Part shown: positions 1 to 10,165 of the stretch, one piece after another
Layout of the letters: each line of letters opens with the position of its first letter
How positions within the stretch are numbered: the stretch's first letter is position 1
Assembly (NCBI GenBank): GCA_013397795.1
Contig: VZTJ01000083.1
Span: forward strand, 186,001 to 250,000
Direction: 5' to 3'
Source of the DNA: Orthonyx spaldingii
Taxonomy: Eukaryota; Chordata; Aves; Passeriformes; Orthonychidae
DNA: 64,000 nucleotides
Translations under genes and position numbers: made by a program
The notes under the pieces: generated by a model
The model's database searches: none
Seen by the model: only the letters and a program-made list of their open reading frames with translations
What the model was told of the DNA's origin: nothing

Positions 1-1649
1 CTCAGCGCTCCTGGGGCTTTCCACTCCTGGGAAAAATCTCCATTTGCTTGTGAGATCAGTTTAACCTGCACTAATGAACAGCAACACTGTCTCAGTAGCT
101 GTTCTTGGGCAGGTGCCTGGCTCTAACCCATACAGCAGCTTTATATATATACATATATATATATATATGTATGGATAATAATTCTATGTGTGTGTGTATA
201 TGTAAGATTAATCCAGCTTGTCCTATCAGAGGAGCAACAAGGAAAGAGCCCATCCATGAAATAAACTCATCTTTTCAAAAGACAGAAAAGTTTAAATACA
301 TTTATCAAAATCAAAATAATTAGATGGCTTTCTACTTCTGTTTAAAAGCTGACTTTTGTAAACTGTTGCTTCTGGATGGTTTGGGTAAGCACCTTCCATC
401 AGCAGAGACTGCAGCTGATTTTTTCTGTTCTTTTTTTCCCTGGCAATTGGACATGGAAATACCCAAAACAGCCTCCAGAAATTAGGTGCTCTAATGAGTA
501 AAGAGCAGTTTTGTTCATTTTCGTAGTAAAGACTTTGTCTACGAAAATAAACTTGATAAGGCAGTTGTAAATTGAAAAAAAAAAAAAAGGCAAAAAAAAT
601 CAAAAGTCATGTGAAAAGGTGTTTGAAGTGCTTGTGATGATTTCTAATAATGAAATAGCTGCAGTGGACTCCCAGGCAAAAGAGCAGGTAAGCAGAAACA
701 TTCCATCTCAAATCAAGTTCATAAATATTTCACTTCCCTTTGCAAATACTTGTCAACTATATTTGAACAAAGAATTTCTTATATTTCAGAAATACATCAG
801 AACACAAAACCTGCCAAACCAGAGCAGGAATCCATTCTGCTATCTTATATTTCAACTGATATTTCTGAGGAAGACAAAAATCTTGACACAGTAAAACTTG
901 CACTTGCAAAAAATGTGGGAGAGAAACTTTCACAGATCATCCTACATGGGAGACAGTTTGTCCCAAAGTAAAAACAGAACTTGGATAGAAAATTTTGCAC
1001 CAGCTCTTCAAGAACAAAAGTAACTGGCACATAATACTTTGGCCAGGGTGAGCTGCTTCCCTGGAAGGATTTTGATGGTGTAGAAATGTCATCAAAATTT
1101 TGTGAAATGTCACTAAAATAGTGAATACGTATGAATTTAGAGCAGTGTCTAAATACATGAGTTCAGAGCAATGACAGGGGGCTTGCTCAGGCCAGTAACC
1201 TTCAGGGACTCTTCAGAATAATCTGAAGATTTCTCAGGGTCCAGTTTGGAAATCTGCAGCCCAAACTGTTGCAGCCACCAGCTGACAAGGAGGGGGAAAT
1301 GAAAAGGCTCTTTCTAAATGCAATCTTTGAACTTAAATGTTTAAAGCTTCATTTTGCCTGAGGACACAAGAGTCTGGTTTTTATTATTTCTGATTGAAAA
1401 AGCTGGAAAATGCAGGGAGGCAAAATGTAATTACCCGAGTTAATTAGAGCTGCCTGCAAACACCCAGTTAGAGGTGTAATATGTTCATTAATAGCTGCAC
1501 TAGAGCCTCCAAGCTTCACCATAAACAACTGCTCAACCCAGAGACTGATCTTTCCCTTGCTGTTACTCACACCTCGTTGGCTCACCAGCAGGCTTTGTGC
1601 TCAGAGCAGAAGCACCTCACCAGCTGCTTTTCTCTCCTGTTGGCTGCAG
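1..1649 (+). other. DISP2: DISP2 intron sequence 5' of the first visible exon
   Basis: No coding exon could be supported here. The first visible DISP2 exon begins at 1650 in a phase that requires an upstream exon ending with two bases of a codon, so this stretch must be intron, and the DISP2 N-terminal cytoplasmic region lies left of the window. The stretch is AT-rich. It contains a short TA microsatellite (about 143-170) and a 13-bp A run near 575. A donor-like site at 687/688 follows a short open segment, but that frame does not resemble DISP2. Confidence 0.6.
143..170. repeat. (TA)n microsatellite
   Basis: An imperfect TA dinucleotide run, interrupted by single C and G bases, lies in the DISP2 intron. 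It was read directly from the sequence. Confidence 0.85.
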
Positions 1650-4600
1650 TTACTCCCAGCTGCTGGCGGAGTGGCCGCTGGCCGTGCTGCTGCTGTGCTC
1701 CGTGGCCGCTGTGACCTGCACCGTGGCCGGGCTGCTGCTCGGGAACCTGCCTGACTTTTCAGAACCCCTCATGGTGAGTCCCTGCAGCTGATGGATCAAC
1801 AGCAACGGGAGGAAAATCCACGCCCAGCCAGGGATACTGTCCCTCCAAGATGAGCAGGATGTGCCAGTCCTGCACGGCTGCCCCTGACACACAGGGGGAA
1901 CACAGCCCATGCCACCAGCCCATCCCTCAGCCATGCTGTGCCTTCACTCTGCTGTGGAGACACTGCCAGCACAAACTGGGATTGCTCCCCTTGCTCCCCT
2001 TCCAAGGCTGGAAGGCTGGGATTGCCCACAGGGAGTAGCTAGGCTTGGCAGAGACTGGATAGAGGAGCTGGCTTTGGCTCCCACAATCTGGGCATGAGGC
2101 TCTTGATGTGGACAGCCTGCCCTGTTCTGGGCACTGTGCACATGGAATGTTTTCCATGCAAAATGCCACATTCCCTGAAGCCATCCCTGCCTCTTGTTAA
2201 CAGAGGAATCTTGAGAAAATAACAATACACTAGAGTTTGTCCACAAAAAGGAAAATTAGTCCCATTTCTGTAAGGGACTGTTACACTTGAAAAGGAGGAG
2301 AAACTCTTAGGAGATCAGGGAGAGATGATTGTAACCATTGTTGATGGGAAGGGAAAGGGAAATGGAAATGGAAATGGAAAGGGAAAGGGAAAGGGAAAGG
2401 GAAAGGGAAAGGGAAAGGGAAAGGGACATATTTGTTCTCTCATTTCTGGGATGCAGTATTTCCAGGGAAAGTTCAATCCGTGCATCTCTCCAAGATGCAG
2501 GAATAGTCTCATACAGTTTCCATGTGTCAGAGGAGGCTGAAGGACAGCTGAGATGAAGTGGAGCTGTGACAAAGCCCTTTTCCTTGGTGCAGGGTTTCGA
2601 GCCACGGGACACTGACATTGGCAGGAAGCTCATTGTGTGGAGGAATGTCGAGAGCCATACAGGCTACAAGAAGACCCTTTCCCTTTCTCCCTTTGCCAAG
2701 AAGAAAAGGTATTTGATCTTGGTCTGGGGGGTTTGAGGAACATGTTGGTTGTAAAGCTACAGATTTCAACATTCCTAAATATCTATGTGAATTCCAACAT
2801 ACATCCTATGCTTAAAAGCAACTGAGGCATTGGAGAGCTTGAAGTCTGTGTGCCTGCAATGGATTTGGGCTCCCTATTGCTGTGTGTGGCACCAGAGCCT
2901 TGTCAGTGAATGTAACTCCCAGTCAGATGCCCTCCTGTTAATAATAATAATAGTTGTTAACCATCATCTGCCCTCTTGCTAGCTATGATGACCTTGGCAT
3001 TGGCAGAGGACAGAAGGCTGCTCAGGGAGAACAAGCAGCGAGGACACGGAGAATGGTGGAAACCATCTACGGAGCAGATGGATTCTTCTGCGGGCCCCCG
3101 GGTGAGTGAAACCGCAGTGGGGCAGTCAATACTGCACACCCAGAACTCAACTGACAGCACTGCCAGGGTTTAGGACACAGGGAATATCCTGAATTTGCTC
3201 TAGGCAAGGAGTGTGTACAATTCCACCTGTGAGAGCTCCTACAGTGCCCCCCCAGCACTTCATACCTCACGGGTCAGAAAAGGCTGGTTCAGAAATTCTG
3301 AGGAGTTGTTTCTCCTTCTTAATCCTTTGCCATACTTCTTGTTTTCTCTTTAGAAATATACCCTGAAAGCACACATTAAAGGGCTGCTGTTTTCACCATT
3401 TACCCATAGCAAAAGTGAATACTCTGAAAAAACAGTGTGTGCCCCACTCACTGTCTGCTCCCTCTCCCTTGTCTGCTCCCACTCCCTCTCTTTTCCTTCT
3501 TTTCTTCTTGAAAAATGTAAGTGGCAGTAAAATCTGGAGAGAAAAACAGAAAACTCCAACACCCCCCAAATTTCTCCCCAAATGCACACTAGTAAGTAGA
3601 AAGAAGAGGAACAGCATGCAGATATTTTATTCTCTTCCCTGCCTTCTATCCACCTCTGAAAGGAGTCACACCCCAAACCTGCAGGTCCTTGGGAGCTTTT
3701 GGCTGAGCTCCAGCTCCTCCCTTGTTCCAGGGGTGCAGAACCAGAGGCCAGCAGCCACTAAAGGCAAGCTGACTTTTGATTTTGAAAATGCCCTGATGCT
3801 GCTGACCAGTTTCAAGGAGCAGGGGTGAGGTCACACAAGGCACATGCTCATTACTGTCTTGTGACCTGCTTCCCTCCAGGGAGCCCTCCAGAGCAGCCCT
3901 ATGGACAGAGATAGATATTTCTTTTCTCTGTGAAAAGTGAGTCTACTCCAAACAGCTCGGCTGATTCATCTTCATTACCTAATCCCTTTATAATTTTCTT
4001 TCTTCTTCCTCATTTCAGAAAAGAGCTATTCCCAGCTGGTATTTATGTCTACAACTGCCGGGAGCTTATGGAACTTGCAAGCAATTCAGTCTATGTGTCA
4101 AATGGAACAAGATAAGGTCAGTGATGGCAGGAAGAACACACGTACAGGCTGTCTCTTTTCTGTCTGCTGCAATCTTTGATCTCTCACTGAGAGGATGCCA
4201 GACAAAAACCAATGTAAGCTATGCAACAGGTTTCACCTGGAGCATTCCAAAACATTTCTCCCACTTGGCAATACAGGGATGATCCCACTTGCCAGTTGCA
4301 AATTAAACAAGAATAAGTGCACACTGAACAGGAGCTGGTCCAGAAGCCAGAGGTGTCCATCAGAAGCTGCTGAGGATTTTGGGCAGCAGAACATAATTAC
4401 AGAAATGGAGCTACCAGCTTGGAGACTCGGTGGCAAGTTTTACAAGTGGCAAGTTTAACTGGATGAGCTGCATTTGCCATAGGAGCCAAATTTTCACATC
4501 TGCAGTTATAAAACATAAATAATGGACAGGGTTTAATTTTTGCAAAAGGCTACCAACTTTCCACAGCTTTGGTGTTTGGGATTTGTCACTGGGAGGATGG

Positions 4601-7600
4601 CAGGGGATGGGTGGCACACCTTGGGTAAAAAGGAGAGGAGAGGAGGGGACAGGACAGGACAGGACAGGACAGGACAGGAGGATTACTGCAGTGAGTAAGG
4701 AACACTGGGGCTGCAGGAGAGGGTGCGACCTGATCCCCCTCGTGTTTTTCAGATACGCTCACATGTGCATTTTAGAGACCTCTGCCAGCGCACTGAAGCC
4801 AACGAATGCTGCCCGAGCTGGTCCCTGGGGAACTACATTGCTGTCCTGTACAACAGGTCCTCGTGTCTGGAGATAACCCAGGGAGACATCTCCCACACCC
4901 TGGCCCTGCTCCGTGCCTGTGCCCCAGACTACCACCGAGGTGTCCTCACTCCGTCCTGCATCGGCCCCGAGGCTGCCAGACAGAAACACTCCCAGTGTGC
5001 CCAAGTCCCAGAAAAGTGCACCCGCTTCAACGCCATCTACCAGCTGCTCCACTTCCTGGTCGACAGGGACTTCCTCAGTCCCCAGACGATGGAGTACCAA
5101 GTGCCCTCTCTCAAATACAGCCTGCTTTTCCTGCCTACAAGAAAAGGTGCATCTATGATGGGGATCTACTTAGACAACCTGGAAACCTGGGATCTGTTTG
5201 ATAACTACACGTCTATCACTGGAATGGACCTGGGCCTTAAACAGAAACTATTCCAGCACTACCTTTTACTGGATACTAAGTATCCAGTCCTGGCAATATT
5301 AGCTATTTTTCTAAGCATCTCTTTTTATTTACGCTCAGTGTTTATTACCTTGATGGTCCTGCTCGCTGTTGTCAGCTCTTTGATGATCTCCTACTTCTTG
5401 TACAAGGTGGCCTTCAGATTCACCTATTTCCCTTTTGTAAACCTGACAGCAGTCATCATTCTCAGCAGCATTTGTGCCAACCACACTTTCGTCTTCTTCG
5501 ACCTGTGGAACCTCAGCAAGAGCCAGAGCCCTTCGGCCGGGCTGGCTCAGTGGCTGAGTCAAACCATGCACCACTTTGCCTATCTCATGCTGGCCTCGTG
5601 CTTCACCACGGGCGCTGCCTTCTACGCCAGCTACATCAGCAACATCACAGCCATCCGCTGCTTTGCCGTCTACATGGGCACCTCGGTGCTGGTGAACCTG
5701 CTCTTCATGCTGACCTGGCTGCCCTCCTCGGCCGTGCTGTACGAGCGCTACATCGCAGCCGCCTGCGTCTACAAGCCAGAGGCCTACTGGAACAACAGCA
5801 GCCACAAGAGAGTCGCTCTCTCCGTCCATTACGTCCTGCGGGCTCTCCAGAACACACTATCCGAAACCTCCAAGCTGCTCTTTGAGAAGCTTCTGCCTTG
5901 TGGGGTCATCAAGTTTCGGTACATCTGGATCTGCTGGTTTGCTGCCTTAGCCATAGGAGGTGCCTACATCTCCTGTTCCAACCCCAAACTCAAACTCCCG
6001 ACGCTGGAGACGTCGTCAGTCCAAGTGTTCAGGCTGAGCCACCCCTTTGAGCGGTACGACTCCGAGTACTGCCAGCAGTTCATGTTTGAGAGGCTGGAGC
6101 ACGGGGAAGGGCAGCACATGCCCGTCACCATAGTGTGGGGCATTCTGCCCGTGGATAACGGGGACCATTTCAACCCAAAAAGCAACGGCACCCTCGTGAC
6201 AGACACCACCTTCGCCATCCAAAGCCCTGATGCCCAGAAGTGGCTTCTTGAGTTCTGCCAAAAAGTGAAGAACAAAACTTTCTATTACCCTGATGCGGAG
6301 AAGAAATCTACTGTGTGCTTCATGGAGGAGTTCCTCAGGTGGATGGACAGTCGCCAGTGCTCCCAGCAAGACCACAGCTTAAACCTTTGCTGTAACCAGT
6401 TCTCCTTTCCTTACAGAAGCGAAGTCTTCCTGCACTGCATCAAAATGATGCTCTGGGAAGAGGGCAGGGAAGGGGCAGAAACGTACGATCTGGGCCTCAG
6501 GTTTGATGGGGAGGGAAACCTCGCTGCCTTAGTGCTGCAGTTTCAAACTATTTATCACTATAGCTTCAACTACAGCAAAGCCAAACAATTCTATGAGGAA
6601 ATCAGCCTCTGGATAACGGAGCAAATGAAAACTGCCCCCGTGGGGCTTCAGAACGGGTGGTTCACCAGTAAGCTAGAGCTGTACAACCTCCAGCACAGCC
6701 TCAGCACAGAAACCATGGTGGTCATGGGGCTATCCATAGCCGTTTCCTTCGTGGTGCTGCTGCTCACCACCTGGAATGTTCTCCTCAGCGTCTTCTCTGT
6801 CACTGCCATTGCAGGCACCGTCCTGGTAACCGTCGGCCTTTTGGTCCTCTTGGAGTGGCAGCTCAACGCCGTGGAGTCTCTCTTCATTTCAGCTGCCGTA
6901 GGCCTCTCTGTCGACTTCACCGTCAACTACTGCATCTCCTACCACCTGTGTCCCCACTCCGACCGCCTGAGCCGAGTGGCCTTTTCCCTGAAGCAGATGA
7001 GCTGTGCCACAGCCATGGCAGCTTCTGCTCTCTTCTCCGCAGGGGTCATTATGTTGCCTGCCACGGTCCTGGCGTACAGGAAGCTGGGGATATTCATCAT
7101 GATGATCAATTGTATCAGCTGCGGGTTTGCCAGCTTCTTCTTCCAATCACTCTGCTGCTTCTTCGGCCCAGAGAAGAACTGCGGGCAGATCCTCTGGCCT
7201 TGTGCCCACACCATGAAAGACTACTCTGACGACTCCGGGCCGAACGGAAACTTCGCCTGTGGGGGCAGCGAGAAGCAAAACCGGCTGCGGAAGGTCCAGG
7301 AGTCCAACACTGCAAACGAGCAGTACGAGCTCCAGCCCTTGTCCAGGAAACTCAGCGACAGTTTTGACAACAGCACTTCCACAAGCAAGCTGTCCAACCG
7401 GCCCTCTGTGCTCTCTGAAGACATACAAGTGGAGGACAACAGATGCCCTCGAGCGGGGACGCACCCCTCCCTGGAAAGAGAGAGACAGAGTCTGCAGGAG
7501 ACCCTTGGGGACCAGCAGGTTGGCCTGTGCCAGTGCCCCGCCTTGCAAACCTCCTCTCCTTACAAGCACAGCACCCCAGAAACAGAAATGCAGAGGGAGA

Positions 7601-8172
7601 GACTCTGCCGAGACTGCCGCTGTCGGAAGTACGGTCTGAAAGCATGGGATGGGTCTGGGCTGGACCGCACCCAGCCGGCTGGCGTGAACGAAGAAAGGCA
7701 GCTCGATAAATCCCAGTGCTCCAGTGACACTGCCCAGCAGCAGTCAGATTATACCTCAGACCACAGCCCTCTGCCTGCTGCTGACATCTACAAAACTCAC
7801 AGATGCCTTTGTTCTCTTGGCAGCTCTTTCGATATGCTCAACATCTCCAGCGAGACGTCGATCAGCGATTTCGAGCAAGGCCTGAAGCTCGCTGAATCAG
7901 CCAGCTCCTGCCCCGATGCCTTAGAGCTGTCTGACTCCTACGGGAACGCCGAGCGAGGTTACCTGAACGGCAAGAGAGATACCCTGCGGCTGGACCTGAG
8001 GGAGACTGTCTTTGATGTCTCTCCAGCCGCATCGCAGCAGAACAGCTCTTCGTGGAAAAATCGCTTTGGATTGGGCAACGAAGGGCCGGTCGTGCTACCC
8101 AACAGCCAGCCAGACCTGCCTGATGTTTGGATCAAACGATCCAGCGCACAAAGTTCCGGTTACAACAGCTGA
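1650..8172 (+). CDS. DISP2: Dispatched homolog 2 (DISP2), 3' five coding exons; N-terminus outside window
   Basis: Coding exons are 1650-1773, 2593-2708, 2983-3101, 4019-4116 and 4753-8172. All introns are GT-AG, the phases agree throughout, and 1291 residues are encoded, ending at TGA 8170-8172. DISP2 is a Dispatched/Patched-type RND membrane protein. The first exon holds TM1 (AEWPLAVLLLCSVAA) and is followed by the family's GFEPRDTDIG stretch. The large last exon holds the first extracellular loop with many cysteines, TM2-TM6 (about 5281-5740, sterol-sensing-like block), TM7 (about 5907-5975), a second loop, TM8-TM12 (about 6712-7170) and a long cytoplasmic tail ending QSSGYNS. Identity as DISP2 rather than DISP1 rests on close agreement with remembered human DISP2, including the C-terminal VVLPNSQPDLPDVW. 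TM10 keeps GLSVD, but TM4 has CANH where DISP1 has an acidic pair. The ATG at 4723 is intronic and not a start. Dispatched proteins act in Hedgehog release; the role of DISP2 itself is much less clear. Confidence 0.95.
2346..2426. repeat. (GGGAAA)n / (GGAAAT)n purine microsatellite
   Basis: A hexamer array of GGGAAA with a few GGAAAT units sits in the DISP2 intron between the exons at 1650 and 2593. From about 2371 to 2426 it is purine-only on the + strand. It is a simple repeat that forms spurious open frames on both strands. Confidence 0.9.
4646..4680. repeat. (GGACA)n pentamer microsatellite
   Basis: About seven GGACA/AGGAC units in tandem lie in the last DISP2 intron, roughly 70 bp before the acceptor of the large final exon. 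They were read directly. Confidence 0.9.
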
Positions 8173-8540
8173 GACCCGGCAGAAAGCAAAGCTGCTGCTA
8201 GGGAAAGGAGAAGCCTGAATCTCCTTAGAGCTGTAAATATCGATTTTCCCCTCCCACCTCTCCTAGAGCTGAGACTATTTCGTAGTATTTCAGCTGTGCA
8301 AAACGTGTGTTTTCACAGAACCAGCAGATCTGATGCCCGCGAGAGGACATGAGAGCCATCTTGATGGACTGCAAGCCCTCTGACTTCCAGCGTCTGGTGC
8401 CATGCTCACAGCAGTTCACGGGACTTACCGAGTAAACCTGGTTTGTCATTTCCTATAAGGTGATTAGGTTTTGTTTTCTTGAGAGAAATAATGAGGTGAA
8501 GCTCCCCAGGTATGTAATGACAGAGAAAGAAAATTGTAAA

Positions 8541-8541
<1 letters not shown>

Positions 8542-8577
<36 letters not shown>
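8542..8577 (+). repeat. A36 homopolymer in DISP2 3' UTR
   Basis: An uninterrupted run of 36 adenines is preceded by GTAAAC and followed by GACCAACAACAAAAAAAATCC. Such length is unusual inside a transcribed 3' UTR and may be length-polymorphic or a sequencing estimate. Confidence 0.9.
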
Positions 8578-8579
<2 letters not shown>

Positions 8580-8647
8580 CCAACAACAAAAAAAATCCAA
8601 ACCTGAACTACTAAAAATCTAGGTATCAAGTGAAGTGTATTGTTAAT

Positions 8648-8653
8648 AATAAA
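8648..8653 (+). terminator. DISP2: AATAAA poly(A) signal, proximal, DISP2
   Basis: A canonical hexamer lies 476 bp after the stop codon, in an AT-rich context followed by T-rich sequence. It could give a short 3' UTR isoform. Confidence 0.5.
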
Positions 8654-9084
8654 AATTAAAGTCTTTCATTTTCTACTGTATGCAAAGCCCAGGTCCACAG
8701 ACCCCGTCAAAATAGCTCAGATGTTATAAAAAGTCCTGTCAAGACTTGCGAGTTGACACAGCCTCTTCCTGGCCACGGGAGAGGCTGCACAACCCAGCCC
8801 AAATCTATTTTCAGTAACAACTTCAGTTTGTTTTACCTGAAGGAGTTATAATACTGCCAAAGATTTTCAGTGTGAATTTCCCCCTTGAGAAGAGTCCTCA
8901 TTCCCCTCCACTCAGGTGCCTTGTTGTGTCCTCTTCACAGCGTGTGAAGGCTCAAGGCACTCCCCACAAACGTGTAACTTTTTAAAATTCACATATTTGG
9001 TGAATCTTGAATTTTAGGGGTTTTTCCCCCCCTACCAGAAACAAACAGGAAAGCAAACAATTTTTTTGCCCTTATTTGTTGAAA

Positions 9085-9121
9085 AATAAAACATTCTCTC
9101 TACAAGTTGACATACAATAAA
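9085..9121 (+). terminator. DISP2: Paired AATAAA poly(A) signals, distal, DISP2
   Basis: AATAAA occurs at 9085-9090 and again at 9116-9121. They are the last such signals before the KNSTRN promoter island and are the likelier main DISP2 3' end. Confidence 0.5.
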
Positions 9122-9140
9122 TGCTTATAACAAACTTTCC

Positions 9141-9759
9141 TAAAATCTGGGTGATGCTTCATTTTCACCAAGAACACCGTGGTTATGCATCTTTTAAGTA
9201 CCTAATACATTTTCCAAAGGGAAGTCTACATCTTTAAAATACCTATTATTCTGACACTCATGAGTTGTCCCTGTGCTGTGGGAGACAGACAGCAGCTCCT
9301 TGATATCCATTAGGGACATGGACTTTTAAAGCTAATACCGGTGCTTGAAATATGTCAAATACATCAATTTCACAGTTTTATACTGGAATTGTCATAGTGA
9401 ATGTTCGGGTGGGTGTTTGGGCAGCCAAAGCCACCCTCAGGCTGGGACTGCAGCATCCTCCTCAAGGAGCTGCTCCCGTTGCTATGGGGAGGGATTTCCC
9501 ACCCATTATGAAAACCATGTTAGCAAACACTGCAAAAATATCTTTAATTCGGGAAACATTTTACACAGGCGCCTCATTTCACCTTGCGGCATTGGAGGGC
9601 TATTTTAGTACCTCACACACCAGCGGCAGCACCGGCGCCCTCACAGCTCTGACTCCTACGTGTCCGCACAGACGGCCACAAACCGCTTGATCTTCGGGCC
9701 TCAAGTGCCCACACCACAGGGTGAGGCAGTGAGGGCAGCGGGAAGCAGTGACGGAAGAA
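9141..9759. other. DISP2-KNSTRN intergenic spacer
   Basis: This is a short spacer between the last DISP2 poly(A) signals and the KNSTRN CpG island. No coding exon, repeat or RNA gene was recognised. CpG density starts to rise from about 9.56 kb. Confidence 0.5.
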
Positions 9760-10165
9760 AGGAACCGCGCTCCACCTCTCCCTGAGGGCAGGAGCCTGGC
9801 GCGGGGTCGGTGCGCCCGTCACGGCCGCCAGCGCCTTCCCTGAGGGAGGGGGCGCCGGGCAGAAAAGGGCGCGAAGCAGAAAGGGCGCGAAAGACTCCGC
9901 GCGCCAGCGCCCCCCCGCCCCCCAACCCCGCGCGGCCGCAGCCCGCGCCGCTGCCCCGCGCATGCGCGGAGCCGCCCAACCGTCCCCGCGCGGGGCCGTT
10001 CGAACGCCTGAGGGGAGCGCGGCCGCCATGGACGGGTGGCCCTCCCGCATCCCCGTGTTCGCCCGGCGCCACCGCCCCCAGCCGTCCGCGGGTAAGTGCG
10101 GGGCACGGAGGGGCGCCCGGGGGGCACGGCTGGCGGGGTTCGGCCGAGGGGTGCAGGGGGGCGCC
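9760..10165 (+). promoter_or_regulatory. KNSTRN: CpG-island promoter of KNSTRN
   Basis: A very GC- and CpG-rich block surrounds the KNSTRN start codon, with no TATA box seen. It contains a perfect NRF1 palindrome (9958-9967). This is typical of broad housekeeping and cell-cycle promoters in vertebrates. The transcription start is probably between the NRF1 site and 10028, which is an inference. Confidence 0.75.
9958..9967 (+). promoter_or_regulatory. NRF1 binding palindrome GCGCATGCGC
   Basis: This is an exact match to the palindromic NRF1 consensus, 61 bp upstream of the KNSTRN start codon. Its central ATG (9962) happens to be in frame with KNSTRN, but lying inside a promoter motif it is unlikely to be the translated start. 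Confidence 0.75.

Larger units (their letters stand above)
8173..9140 (+). other. DISP2: DISP2 3' UTR (probable extent)
   Basis: This is sequence between the DISP2 stop codon and the last clustered poly(A) signals. It contains an uninterrupted run of 36 A at 8542-8577, followed by a further A-rich stretch. Candidate poly(A) signals are AATAAA at 8648, 9085 and 9116. The 3' end is inferred; transcript data would be needed to decide between the signals. Confidence 0.55.

Noticed and set aside
619..687. Open segment ending AAAGAGCAG/GTAAGC as an upstream DISP2 exon
   Set aside because: The frame that would join the exon at 1650 contains a stop, and the peptide does not resemble the DISP2 N-terminus.
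2307..2633. Ser-Leu and Phe-Pro repeat proteins on the reverse strand
   Set aside because: They are translations of the GGGAAA microsatellite.
4723..4752. ATG at 4723 as the start of a separate 1149-residue gene
   Set aside because: It lies in the intron. The acceptor TTTTTCAG at 4752/4753 and four upstream in-phase DISP2 exons show that the frame simply extends back by chance.
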